The notes beneath the pieces were generated by a model. It saw only the letters and a list, made by a program, of their open reading frames with translations. It was not told the DNA's origin and searched no databases. From Lonepinella sp042485795 (lineage in GTDB: Bacteria > Pseudomonadota > Gammaproteobacteria > Enterobacterales > Pasteurellaceae), in the NCBI RefSeq assembly GCF_042485795.1, contig NZ_CP169368.1, forward strand, positions 868,001 through 932,000: a stretch of 64,000 nt of DNA, in the 5' to 3' direction. Made by a program: the position numbers and the translations under genes. Positions 54,179 to 63,474 of the stretch are shown piece after piece (within the stretch, counting starts at the first letter, position 1; the number at the start of each line of letters is the position of its first letter).

Positions 54179-54314
54179 AGTGATTTGTAGAGAAATTGCA
54201 AGAAAAAAATATCCAAATGAAACTATTTTTGAAGGAGAAAATAGCTTTAATCGTGGATATTTATATAGAGAATGTATGAAGAAAAAAGGTTCACCTTTGT
54301 ATTCTGTGCAGTAA
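53983..54314 (+). pseudogene. Small lipoprotein (possible immunity protein), frameshifted at an A8 tract
   Basis: Starts at an ATG inside the tpsA 3' end and carries a lipoprotein signal peptide with lipobox ISSC (C21). As written the frame ends at 54178-54180 after 65 residues. Just before the stop is A8 (54168-54175). With nine A residues the frame would continue as VICREIARKKYPNETIFEG to 54314, giving about 109 residues with two more cysteines. The conserved continuation suggests phase variation, transcriptional slippage or a recent mutation. By position it is a candidate immunity protein for the TpsA C-terminus, acting at the envelope. The name is inferred. Confidence 0.6.
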
Positions 54315-54340
54315 ATGTTCCATTTAATTAGGAGTGTTAA

Positions 54341-54641
54341 TTAATAATTCTGCACCAAAGATCCTTATTAGGGATCAAGACGACAATTTCCACCTAATAA
54401 ACGGCTCGTTAGGTAATGGAACCTTTGAATATGGAGGGGAAAAATACTATGAAAATGTTTATTAAAATAATACCTTTAGTGATTGCTGTATTTGGAATAA
54501 CATCTTGTACGCCCAAAATGATGGAGGATTTTTGGAATGGACATTATTCATCAAAGAAAAGGGCTGAAGAGTATGATAGAAAGGAAAAGGCATACTATGA
54601 TAAAGAAACCCCTGAGGAAAAAGAGTTGAGAAAAAAAATCA
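54341..54641 (+). repeat. Tandem module copy 2 (orphan tpsA tail plus lipoprotein)
   Basis: Second copy of the tpsA end and lipoprotein unit. The tpsA tail part has no start and ends at the same ENVY-stop. This resembles orphan CdiA-CT/immunity cassettes left downstream of polymorphic toxin genes. Confidence 0.8.
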
Positions 54642-54661
54642 AACAATTTGCGATGAATTAA
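54449..54661 (+). CDS. Second small lipoprotein copy, also cut short after an A8 tract
   Basis: A 70-residue paralogue of the lipoprotein at 53983, with lipobox GITSC (C20) and the same KAYYDKE-xxEKELRKK segment. A8 occurs at 54631-54638, at the same codon as in copy 1. With A9 the frame would read TICDELINKKYPNPRT, parallel to copy 1, and then run into a tpsA-like fragment. So this copy has lost its own C-terminal end. It is possibly a spare immunity protein. Confidence 0.55.
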   Translation: MKMFIKIIPLVIAVFGITSCTPKMMEDFWNGHYSSKKRAEEYDRKEKAYYDKETPEEKELRKKIKQFAMN

Positions 54662-54726
54662 TTAATAAAAAATATCCCAACCCTAGAACTATTAAGAATG
54701 GTATCTATAAAAGGCAATCTCCATTG

Positions 54727-54867
54727 GGGGCGGCCAGTGCCGAAGCAGGCGGTGGCAATATAGTGGCAGGTGCGGTCGCTGGTGGCACAGGAGAAATCCT
54801 CAACACCCAAGTGGCAGATTACCTTGCCACCCAAACCGCCCTCAGCCTAGGGTGGGAGTATGGTTAA
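54727..54867 (+). pseudogene. Orphan fragment of a TpsA/CdiA-type protein
   Basis: Open in one frame to the TAA at 54865. The 46 codons read GAASAEAGGGNIVAGAVAGG, then GEILNTQVADYLATQTAL, which is typical of the glycine/alanine-rich pretoxin region of haemagglutinin-type toxins. It is clearly richer in G and C than the lipoprotein genes before it. It has no start and is fused to the tail of lipoprotein copy 2, marking a recombination joint. Confidence 0.65.
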
Positions 54868-54963
54868 AATTTGAGGTGTTTTAAAACAAGCTGCATTTGA
54901 CCGCACTTTGACAGTACAATGCACCCCGAAAAAACAATTTTTGATTTAATAAATTTTAAATAC

Positions 54964-55037
54964 TGGAGGCGTGTCCCGGAGTCGAACCGAGCTACATGGA
55001 TTTGCAATCCAGTGCATAACCGCTTTGCTAACACGCC
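54964..55037 (-). tRNA. tRNA-Cys (GCA anticodon)
   Basis: A 74-base cloverleaf with encoded CCA. Acceptor GGCGTGT/ACACGCC, anticodon loop TTGCAAA. Confidence 0.95.
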
Positions 55038-55110
55038 TTGATTGAAATGATTTTCAGATATAAAAAAACACCTTGCGGTGCCATTTTATAATTTATCCTG
55101 TAGTTGCAAA

Positions 55111-55197
55111 TGGTGCCCGAGGCCAGACTTGAACTGGCACGCCCCGAAAGGCGAGGGATTTTAAATCCCTTGCGTCTACCGATTCCGCCACTCGGGC
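55111..55197 (-). tRNA. tRNA-Leu (TAA anticodon)
   Basis: An 87-base class II tRNA with a long variable arm and encoded CCA. Acceptor GCCCGAG/CTCGGGC, anticodon loop TTTAAAA. Confidence 0.95.
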
Positions 55198-55228
55198 TAA
55201 ACGCATTTCCTAACTACTTAGGTTTAAT

Positions 55229-55304
<76 letters not shown>

Positions 55305-55571
55305 TTTGCTTTCAGCTTATTGCTGTCAACGAGGGTGCATTTTACGGAAATCTGTTTTGTTGTCAATAGGAATTTTTAAATAATCTTGAAAAAAGGATTG
55401 TTTGCCGAAAAAAAATACAAGACTGTTAAAAATAAACCGTCTTTATATTAAAAAAACATCAATTTATTGATGGAATAAAATAGAAAAATATACTTTAATC
55501 ACACCGCACTTTATGTCAGAATGTCAGGCATATTTTTAATATTAGATTTAACACAAGTTTTAGGTGATCGA

Positions 55572-56684
55572 ATGACAAAAGAATATGCTTTAGATACAAT
55601 TTTAGCCCAAGCAGGTAATCGCACTGACCCTCGTACTGGTGCGGTTTCCACACCGATTTTTCTTTCAACCGCTTATGGGCATCATGGTATTGGTGAAAGT
55701 ACAGGTTTTGATTATACTCGAACTAAAAATCCAACACGTGCAGTTTTAGAAGAAACCATGGCAAAATTAGACGGTGGTGATCGTGCATTTGCTTTTGCAT
55801 CTGGTATGGCAGCGATTCAAGTATTAATGATGTTATTCAAAGCACCTGATGAATGGATTGTTTCCAGTGATGTGTATGGTGGGACTTATCGTTTACTTGA
55901 TTTTTGCTATAAAAATACTCATGGTGTTAAACCCGTATATGTAAATACCGCTGAAGTGAATGCGATCGAATCCGCTATTACGCCAAATACTAAAGCGATT
56001 TTTGTGGAAACGCCATCTAATCCTTTAATGGAAGAATGCGATGTATTAGCTATTTCTAAGCTAGCCAAAAAACATAATCTATTGTTAATTGTAGATAATA
56101 CGTTCTTAACCCCAATGCTATATCGTCCAATGGAAGATGGGGCAGATGTGACGATTTATAGTGGTACTAAATATATTGCTGGGCATAATGATGTATTAGC
56201 TGGTTTAATCGTGGCGAAAGGGCAAGAGCTGGGTGAGCGTCTATTTTATATCCAAAATGGTGCGGGTGCAGTACTTTCACCGTTTGATTCTTGGTTGACT
56301 ATTCGTGGTTTGAAAACTCTCTCATTACGTATGCAACGTCATCAGCAAAATGCCCAAGAAATCGCAGAATTTTTACGTCAACAACCACAAATTACTGATG
56401 TCTTGTATTCTAACAAGGGGGGTATGTTGTCTTTCCGTTTACAAGATGAGAACTGGGTAAATCCATTCTTAAAAGCTCTGAAATTAATTACTTTCGCAGA
56501 AAGTTTAGGCGGTACGGAAAGTTTTATTACTTATCCAGCTACTCAAACCCACATGGATATTCCAGAAGCAGAGCGTATTGCCCGTGGTGTATGTAATCGT
56601 TTATTACGTTTTTCTGTAGGTTTGGAAGATGTTGAAGATATTAAACAAGATTTATCTCAAGCATTAACAAATTGTAGTAAGTAA
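55572..56684 (+). CDS. metB: Cys/Met trans-sulfuration PLP enzyme (MetB-like)
   Basis: A 370-residue PLP-dependent enzyme of the cystathionine synthase/lyase family. The cofactor lysine is K200 in IYSGTKYIAGHNDV. FASGMAAIQ and VETPSNPLMEECD are family signatures, and GTESFITYPATQTH binds substrate. The family includes cystathionine gamma-synthase, beta-lyase and gamma-lyase, which are hard to separate by eye. The metB name follows the Haemophilus gene in the same thioredoxin neighbourhood. The ATG chosen has AGGTGAT upstream; the longer frame adds 17 unlikely residues. Confidence 0.85.
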   Translation: MTKEYALDTILAQAGNRTDPRTGAVSTPIFLSTAYGHHGIGESTGFDYTRTKNPTRAVLEETMAKLDGGDRAFAFASGMAAIQVLMMLFKAPDEWIVSSDVYGGTYRLLDFCYKNTHGVKPVYVNTAEVNAIESAITPNTKAIFVETPSNPLMEECDVLAISKLAKKHNLLLIVDNTFLTPMLYRPMEDGADVTIYSGTKYIAGHNDVLAGLIVAKGQELGERLFYIQNGAGAVLSPFDSWLTIRGLKTLSLRMQRHQQNAQEIAEFLRQQPQITDVLYSNKGGMLSFRLQDENWVNPFLKALKLITFAESLGGTESFITYPATQTHMDIPEAERIARGVCNRLLRFSVGLEDVEDIKQDLSQALTNCSK

Positions 56685-56837
56685 GATTTTACAAATTGAA
56701 ATGATTGATTAAATAAAGGATTATAATTTCATAATTGTGTTATGATATTTTTAATTTCAAGGTAAGTTACCTTGATATCATCTATCTCCTTTAATATGAC
56801 AAAGGAAAATTAATATAATTAAAAGAGGAAATAAAAA

Positions 56838-57161
56838 ATGGCAGATGTATTACATGTTACCGATGCTTCATTTGAGGCAGATGTTTTAAATTCAGACGTA
56901 CCTGTATTATTAGATTTTTGGGCTCCTTGGTGTGGTCCTTGTCGTATGGTTAGTCCTATCCTAGAAGAATTAGCCAAAGAATATGGCGATAAAGTTAAAA
57001 TCGTAAAAATGAATATTGATGATAACCAAGGTACACCAGCTCAATTTGGTGTACGTGGTATTCCGACATTATTATTATTCAAAGAAGGTAAAGTAGTTGC
57101 CACTCAAGTTGGTGTTGTGCCAAAAACACAATTAGCGGCATTTGTTAATAAAGCTTTATAA
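56838..57161 (+). CDS. trxA: Thioredoxin
   Basis: A 107-residue thioredoxin with active site W31-C-G-P-C35 and the cis-proline in GIPTLLLF. It is a cytosolic disulfide reductant. A GAGGAAATAAAA ribosome site precedes the ATG, and a terminator follows. Confidence 0.96.
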   Translation: MADVLHVTDASFEADVLNSDVPVLLDFWAPWCGPCRMVSPILEELAKEYGDKVKIVKMNIDDNQGTPAQFGVRGIPTLLLFKEGKVVATQVGVVPKTQLAAFVNKAL

Positions 57162-57186
57162 TTGTATAAATTGCATTTAGCGAAAG

Positions 57187-57212
57187 TCCCAACATTAGTT
57201 GGGATTTTTTTT
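57187..57212 (+). terminator. Terminator of trxA
   Basis: Stem TCCCAAC/GTTGGGA with an ATTA loop and eight T residues. Confidence 0.9.
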
Positions 57213-57213
57213 G

Positions 57214-57735
57214 TTATTTTTTTACACATAATCCAGGGTGGCGTTGCTGGTTCTTCCAGACATGGTTGATTAACATACGCTTATCTTTAAAATCTAAGAT
57301 TTCAAAATCTGTGCTGTCACCATTATTCATATCTTTGGTTAATTGTTGGAAGAATTGTTGTTCACGTTCTTTTAATTGTGGTTCAGTAGATAATCTTTTT
57401 TCCGTTTCTTTGGAATGAATACGTCCAAAAGTATAATTTGTACCAGTTTCTGATAAGGTATTACCTTGTAATGTCCAGTGTCCAGTGTGATTACTTTCAT
57501 ACGTAAACGTTTTTTGTACTGAAAGCAGACCGAACCCCACCGTTGAACCATTAGCTTGAAAATCTAACGTATCCAAAGATTCAATGCCTAAATCATCGTA
57601 TAAAATTTTGCAATTCCATTCTCCAACAATATCTGAGTTAGAAACTATTGGATTTTTAACCTCGGTTGTTGATGTCGCTGTTGCTAGGGGGGCTGCTAGT
57701 ATGAATAAACAGCCAAGTATTTTATTCATTTTCAT
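57214..57735 (-). CDS. Secreted protein of unknown function
   Basis: A 173-residue protein with a signal peptide (MKMNKILGCLFILAAPLATA, cleaved probably after ATA). The mature part contains IVGEWNCKILYDD, TGHWTLQGNTLSETGT and two cysteines (in WNCKI and GLCVK) that may pair. WxC plus beta-rich repeats suggest a lipocalin-like small barrel, but no family is recognised. Its start overlaps the rluC stop by 4 bases (ATGA), so it is co-translated with rluC. Confidence 0.65.
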   Translation of the reverse strand: MKMNKILGCLFILAAPLATATSTTEVKNPIVSNSDIVGEWNCKILYDDLGIESLDTLDFQANGSTVGFGLLSVQKTFTYESNHTGHWTLQGNTLSETGTNYTFGRIHSKETEKRLSTEPQLKEREQQFFQQLTKDMNNGDSTDFEILDFKDKRMLINHVWKNQQRHPGLCVKK

Positions 57736-58700
57736 TGTTGTTCTCGCAATTTTTGTAAAACTTTTTTCATTTTTTCGTCTAGTGGTGCGTTTAAGCGTAA
57801 GGTTTCACCTGTTTTAGGATGTTCAAAACGAATACTAAACGCATGTAAAAATAAACGATCTAAACCAAGTGCGGTCATTTCTTGATCAAATTTTTGATCA
57901 CCGTATTTATCATCAAGGGCAATCGGGTGTCCAGCATACAAGGTGTGTACCCGAATTTGATGGGTTCTTCCTGTAATCGGTGATGCCTTGACTAGGGTCG
58001 CATTGTTATATCGTTCTTCAATACTAAAATGCGTTTCACTTGGTTTACCTTGTTCACTGACTTTAACAATGCGTTCACCACTAGCGAGTTCATTCTTTAA
58101 TAAAGGGGCTTGGATCGTTTTAACATGCGATTGCCATTGTCCACGCACTAGTGCCAAGTATTCTTTTTGTACAATTTTGTTACGTAATTGTTCGTGTAAA
58201 CCACGTAAGGTGGAGCGTTTTTTTGCGACTAACAAAATGCCTGATGTATCACGGTCAATACGATGGACTAATTCTAAAAAACGTGCATCAGGACGTAAAG
58301 CTCGTAACCCTTCAATAACCCCAAAACTTAAACCACTACCGCCGTGTACTGCGATGCCAGAGGGTTTATTGATGACTAACAGACAATCATCTTCAAAAAT
58401 AATTTGGCTTTCTAATTGAGCCACTTTATTCAACTTGGTGGAAATGGGGGATTGTTCTTTCTCGGATATACGAACTGGGGGTACTCGAACCACATCTCCA
58501 GCTTGTAATTTATATTCAGGTTTAATTCGCCCTTTATTGACTCGCACTTCGCCTTTGCGAACAATGCGATAAATTAGGCTTTTGGGTACCCCTTTGAGTT
58601 TATTCAATAAATAATTGTCAATCCGCTGCCCCGATTCATCTTCTGAAATTTCCAGCATCTTGACCGAAGCGTTAATAATGTTGTTGGTTTGGTTTGTCAT
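57732..58700 (-). CDS. rluC: 23S rRNA pseudouridine synthase RluC
   Basis: A 322-residue RluA-family synthase that modifies positions 955, 2504 and 2580 of 23S rRNA. It has an N-terminal S4 RNA-binding domain (IDNYLLNKLKGVPKSLIYRI), the catalytic HRIDRDTSGILL with its aspartate, and GRTHQIRVH. It is divergent from rne, as in E. coli. Confidence 0.95.
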   Translation of the reverse strand: MTNQTNNIINASVKMLEISEDESGQRIDNYLLNKLKGVPKSLIYRIVRKGEVRVNKGRIKPEYKLQAGDVVRVPPVRISEKEQSPISTKLNKVAQLESQIIFEDDCLLVINKPSGIAVHGGSGLSFGVIEGLRALRPDARFLELVHRIDRDTSGILLVAKKRSTLRGLHEQLRNKIVQKEYLALVRGQWQSHVKTIQAPLLKNELASGERIVKVSEQGKPSETHFSIEERYNNATLVKASPITGRTHQIRVHTLYAGHPIALDDKYGDQKFDQEMTALGLDRLFLHAFSIRFEHPKTGETLRLNAPLDEKMKKVLQKLREQQ

Positions 58701-58859
58701 AAAATTGTTTTTTAAGAAAAATTAGGAGAATTCTAGCATAATTAACAAATAATTAAAATTACTGAAATACCTTGCTAAAAAGCTGTATTGCGTCCATAAT
58801 AATACAGATTTTGCCTAGGCAAAATTAACTAAGTTTTGTTAAATTTTAGATTAATGCAG

Positions 58860-59111
58860 TTTAGACATAAGACATTAATTTTTAACGAAATGTGTGATTA
58901 AATTACCGCTTTATCGCGTACCGAGTAAAGATACATATTTAGGTACAACTTATCGATAGCTCAATCAATGCACCCAGTCTTTGACGGTCGAGATGAACGA
59001 CAGGGACGAAAAACACGAGGTCGATTGTAGTTAATTTGCTTAATTTTATGCAAAAGTGCGGTCTTTTTTAATTGAATTATTTTAAAAAATAAAAATGAGA
59101 AAATTTTTACA
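58860..59111 (+). promoter_or_regulatory. Long rne 5' leader, probable autoregulatory region
   Basis: The 411-base gap between rluC and rne holds no gene. Its right half is structured, with segments such as GACGGTCGAGATGAACGAC and GACGAAAAACACGAGGTCG able to form stem-loops, then an AT-rich stretch and an uptake core (AAGTGCGGT near 59055). E. coli rne mRNA has a long leader whose hairpins bind RNase E for feedback control; the same role is likely here. Confidence 0.45.
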
Positions 59112-61976
59112 ATGAAAAGAATGCTAATTAATGCAACTCAAAAAGAGGAGTTGCGTGTTGCGTTAGTCGATGGACAACGCCTATTTGATTTGGATATTGA
59201 AAGTCCAGGTCACGAACAAAAAAAAGCGAATATTTACAAAGGGAAAATTACTCGAGTAGAACCGAGTCTTGAAGCCGCATTTGTGGATTATGGTGTGGAT
59301 CGTCACGGTTTTTTACCGTTGAAAGAAATTGCCCGTGAATATTTTCCTGCAGGTTATAGCTATAACGGTCGCCCGAATATCAAGGATGTGATTAAAGAAG
59401 GGCAAGAAGTGATCGTGCAAGTGAACAAAGAAGAACGTGGTAATAAAGGTGCTGCGTTAACGACATTTGTTTCATTAGCTGGAAGTTACCTTGTTATTAT
59501 GCCTAATAACCCAAGAGCAGGAGGTATTTCTCGCCGTATTGAGGGTGATGAACGTCTTGAATTAAAAGATGCGTTAAGTTCTTTAGAAGTGCCTGATGGC
59601 GTAGGTTTAATCGTGCGTACCGCAGGGGTAGGTAAATCATCTGAAGAATTACAATGGGACTTAAAAGTCTTATTGCACCATTGGGAAGCGATTAAACAAG
59701 TTTCACAAAGTCGTCCTGCACCATTTTTGATTCATCAAGAAAGTGATGTGATCGTGCGTGCGATCCGTGATTATTTACGCCGTGATATTGGTGAAATTTT
59801 AGTAGATAGCCCGAAAATTTACGAAAAAGCGAAAGCACATATTAAATTAGTACGTCCTGATTTTTTAAACCGAATTAAATTATATCAAGGCGAAGTCCCG
59901 TTATTTAGCCATTATCAAATTGAATCGCAAATTGAATCAGCATTCCAACGTGAAGTGCGTTTACCATCTGGTGGTTCGATTGTGATTGATGTGACAGAAG
60001 CATTAACCGCTATCGACATCAACTCTGCTCGTTCAACACGTGGTGGGGATATTGAAGAAACTGCATTAAACACCAATCTTGAAGCAGCAGATGAAATTGC
60101 TCGTCAATTACGTTTACGTGACTTAGGTGGTTTAATCGTGATTGACTTCATTGATATGACCCCGATTCGTCACCAACGTGAAGTAGAAAATCGTATGCGT
60201 GATGCGGTACGTCAAGATCGTGCCAGAATCCAAATTAGCCGCATTTCGCGTTTTGGCTTGTTGGAAATGTCACGTCAGCGTTTAAGCCCATCATTAGGGG
60301 AATCATCACATCATATTTGCCCTCGTTGTCAAGGCACTGGCAAAGTACGTGATAATGAAAGTCTATCGCTTTCTATTTTGCGTTTAATTGAAGAAGAAGC
60401 GTTAAAAGAAAATTCTAAACAAGTACAATGTATTGTGCCAGTAGAAATTGCTTCGTACTTATTAAATGAAAAACGTCAAGCTATTCAAAGTATTGAGAAA
60501 CGTCATAATGTGGATGTGGTCGTGGCACCAAATCAAGCCATGGAAACACCGCACTTTAAAGTGGTACGTTCTCGTGATGGCGAAGATGCGAATGTATTAA
60601 GCTACAATCTCGCTAAATTATATGAAGAAAAAGAAGATGTTTATCTGCCTGCTGAAACTACATCAACGGCAAATAATACGGATAATTCTACCACAGAAAA
60701 TATCGTAGAAATGGCTGCTTTATCGATGACTATTTCTGAGGCTGCACCTGTTGTAGAAACCAAAGTAGAAGAGAAACCATCATTCTTTACTCGTCTTTTG
60801 ACTGGATTGAAAGGTTTATTTGTGAGTGAACCTAAACCAGAAGAAAAGCCAGTTAATAATCGTAATCGTCAAAATCGTAATGATCGTCGTAATAATCGTA
60901 AAACTCGTAATGATCGCAACGAACGTACTACGCCAGCAAAATCCAGCGAAGAAAACCAAACGGAAAAAACGGCTACACCACGTCCTGAACGTAATGTGCG
61001 TCGCAATAACCGTAAGGCACAAGTAGAAGAAACTAATACGCTTGAAAAACAAGCTGAGGTGGTAACGCCAGAGGTAACGGAAGAAAAAAAACCTGTACGT
61101 CAACGTCGAGAACGCCGTGATATGAGTAAACGCGTACGTGTTGGCAATGAAATAGCTGAAGCCACAGATGATATGGCTATTGCTCCGTTAATGGAACCAT
61201 CAGATATGCAAAATGTACCTGAAAGTGCGGTGCAATCTGAGGCAGTTTCTGATAGAGTTGATATCGCAACAGATGATATGGCAATACAAAATGAACGTCG
61301 TGAACGTAACAATAATCGCCGTTTACCACGTCACTTACGTGTGAATAATCAACGTCGCCGCCGTCAAGATAATAATCTATCGCCAGTGCCATTATTTGCC
61401 GCCGTGGCATCACCAGAGTTAGCCAGTGGTAAAGTTTGCATCGACTATAGTGCGGTGCAAAAAGCCAAAGAAAGTAGTTTCTTATCTGTTGATGAATTGT
61501 TGCAACAGCAAGATCAACCAGAAGTTAAAGGTGATGTTGTACCAGCAACGCCGTTAGTGGTAAATGAAGAAACTGTAATAGCTCAACCGTTGGGGTTTGT
61601 TACGCAACCTGCAAATGAATCTGTGGAGAAGAAAGTTCAGCAATCTTTGCAACGTTTAAACGAAGAACAACGTATTTTGGAACAACAAGCGGAACAGCAA
61701 ATTGAGCAAGCTGTGGTACAACAGACACAGCCCGTTCAAATTGTAGAGAAAGTAGATCGTAACTATAGCTTTAATGGACAACTTGGGACTGTTTCTGCCG
61801 TGCAACATATTAAAGCAGCGATGACTTTAGCTAAATCTAGTACGGAATTAAATCCAGCCTATGAGATCGTACAATGGAAAGACAGTCGTTATTATTTCCA
61901 TGGTAAGGGAATGGCTGGACATCATAGTGCGGTGAGTCATGTGTTTAGTGAACCGACTAGAGCAAAAGCGGAATAA
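59112..61976 (+). CDS. rne: Ribonuclease E
   Basis: A 954-residue endonuclease that organises RNA decay and rRNA/tRNA processing. The N-terminal catalytic half has the S1 domain (from about residue 35), the two metal-binding aspartates in VIDVTEALTAIDIN and LGGLIVIDFIDM, and the Zn-link CPRCQGTG. A membrane-targeting amphipathic segment (FFTRLLTGLKGLF) follows near 560. The C-terminal tail is Arg/Asn-rich and Gln-rich, typical of the RNA- and degradosome-binding scaffold. Confidence 0.96.
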   Translation: MKRMLINATQKEELRVALVDGQRLFDLDIESPGHEQKKANIYKGKITRVEPSLEAAFVDYGVDRHGFLPLKEIAREYFPAGYSYNGRPNIKDVIKEGQEVIVQVNKEERGNKGAALTTFVSLAGSYLVIMPNNPRAGGISRRIEGDERLELKDALSSLEVPDGVGLIVRTAGVGKSSEELQWDLKVLLHHWEAIKQVSQSRPAPFLIHQESDVIVRAIRDYLRRDIGEILVDSPKIYEKAKAHIKLVRPDFLNRIKLYQGEVPLFSHYQIESQIESAFQREVRLPSGGSIVIDVTEALTAIDINSARSTRGGDIEETALNTNLEAADEIARQLRLRDLGGLIVIDFIDMTPIRHQREVENRMRDAVRQDRARIQISRISRFGLLEMSRQRLSPSLGESSHHICPRCQGTGKVRDNESLSLSILRLIEEEALKENSKQVQCIVPVEIASYLLNEKRQAIQSIEKRHNVDVVVAPNQAMETPHFKVVRSRDGEDANVLSYNLAKLYEEKEDVYLPAETTSTANNTDNSTTENIVEMAALSMTISEAAPVVETKVEEKPSFFTRLLTGLKGLFVSEPKPEEKPVNNRNRQNRNDRRNNRKTRNDRNERTTPAKSSEENQTEKTATPRPERNVRRNNRKAQVEETNTLEKQAEVVTPEVTEEKKPVRQRRERRDMSKRVRVGNEIAEATDDMAIAPLMEPSDMQNVPESAVQSEAVSDRVDIATDDMAIQNERRERNNNRRLPRHLRVNNQRRRRQDNNLSPVPLFAAVASPELASGKVCIDYSAVQKAKESSFLSVDELLQQQDQPEVKGDVVPATPLVVNEETVIAQPLGFVTQPANESVEKKVQQSLQRLNEEQRILEQQAEQQIEQAVVQQTQPVQIVEKVDRNYSFNGQLGTVSAVQHIKAAMTLAKSSTELNPAYEIVQWKDSRYYFHGKGMAGHHSAVSHVFSEPTRAKAE

Positions 61977-62041
61977 CGATTGATAAAATGAAAATCCGAT
62001 GGCGTTCATCGGATTTTTTATACGGATAAAAAAGACAAAAA

Positions 62042-63388
62042 ATGCAACAAGATGTTTACTCCGTCAGCCAATTAAATAGTGCAGTACGAAATACCTTAGA
62101 GGGGCAATTCGGGGCAGTTTGGTTGACAGGTGAAATTTCTAATTTTACTCAACCTGTTTCAGGGCATTGGTATCTGACCCTAAAAGATGAAAATGCTCAG
62201 GTGCGTTGTGCTATGTGGCGAATGAAAACGCAACGGGTGAATTTTCGTCCCCAAAATGGTATGCAAGTGTTGGTGCGTGCTGGGGTGAGTCTATATGAAC
62301 CACGAGGGGATTACCAACTTATTTTAGAAAGTATGCACCCTGCTGGAGATGGTTTATTGCAACAGCAATTTGAGCAACTTAAAATGAAGTTAGCCGCCGA
62401 AGGTTTATTTGCTCAAAATCTCAAGAAAAATTTACCGCACTTTTGTAAAACAGTTGGCGTGGTAACTTCTGCGACTGGGGCGGCATTACAGGATATTTTG
62501 CAGATTTTAAAACGACGTGATCCTAGTTTGAAGATTGTTATTTATCCAACTCAAGTGCAGGGTAGAGAAGCGACCGCAGAAATTGTGCAAATGATTGAAT
62601 TAGCTAATCAACGGCAAGAAGTCGATGTATTAATTGTTGGTCGTGGTGGCGGTTCATTAGAAGATCTTTGGTGTTTTAATGAAGAAGCAGTAGCAAGAGC
62701 GATTTTTCATTGTACTTTGCCTGTGATTAGTGCGGTGGGGCATGAAACAGATGTGACTATAGCCGATTTTGTGGCTGATATCCGAGCTTCAACACCTTCC
62801 GCAGCAGCAGAATTGGTGAGTCGTGATCAACAGCAATTATTGCAACAATTAAATTATAAGCGACAACGCTTAGATATGGCATTGGATCGTATTTTTGAGC
62901 AGAAACAGCAACAGTTACAACGCCTGTTAATGCGATTACAAAGTCAGCATCCACAAGCACAACTTGCTTGGCAACAACAAAAAACGGGACAGTTAATGCA
63001 ACGATTAGAACATGCAATACAACGCATCATGGAAAAAAATCGTTATAATTACACCGCACTTTGTCAACGATTAGATAATAATCCGTTGCCGTATCGTTTG
63101 CAAAAACAACAACAGCATATTCAACAGTTGAAAGTGCGGTTAGATTTTGCGTTAAAAAATAAAGTCGCCAACAAACAGCACTATTTGGCTCATCTATGTG
63201 CCAAAATGGATAGCCTGAGTCCGTTAAAAGTGCTAGCTCGTGGTTATGCTATTGCAGAGAATGAGCAGGGTAAGGCAATCACTTCGGTACGACAAGTGGC
63301 ACAAGGGCAAATAATACAGACTATCGTGGCTGATGGTACGATTGTTAGCCAAGTAAAAGCGATGACGGCAAATGTAAAAAGCCAATAG
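62042..63388 (+). CDS. xseA: Exodeoxyribonuclease VII large subunit
   Basis: A 448-residue protein with an N-terminal OB fold (VWLTGEISNF, then GHWYLTLKDE), the catalytic domain with GVVTSATGAALQDIL, VGRGGGSLEDLWCFNEE and GHETDVTIADFVADIRASTPSAAAE, and a long Gln-rich coiled coil. It degrades single-stranded DNA together with XseB, which is not in this window. Confidence 0.96.
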   Translation: MQQDVYSVSQLNSAVRNTLEGQFGAVWLTGEISNFTQPVSGHWYLTLKDENAQVRCAMWRMKTQRVNFRPQNGMQVLVRAGVSLYEPRGDYQLILESMHPAGDGLLQQQFEQLKMKLAAEGLFAQNLKKNLPHFCKTVGVVTSATGAALQDILQILKRRDPSLKIVIYPTQVQGREATAEIVQMIELANQRQEVDVLIVGRGGGSLEDLWCFNEEAVARAIFHCTLPVISAVGHETDVTIADFVADIRASTPSAAAELVSRDQQQLLQQLNYKRQRLDMALDRIFEQKQQQLQRLLMRLQSQHPQAQLAWQQQKTGQLMQRLEHAIQRIMEKNRYNYTALCQRLDNNPLPYRLQKQQQHIQQLKVRLDFALKNKVANKQHYLAHLCAKMDSLSPLKVLARGYAIAENEQGKAITSVRQVAQGQIIQTIVADGTIVSQVKAMTANVKSQ

Positions 63389-63474
63389 AGTTGAACTAAT
63401 ATAAAAATTAACAGTCGAAATACGAACTGATTTTAGTAATATAACAGCATGAAACAAACTAAATGGAAAATACA

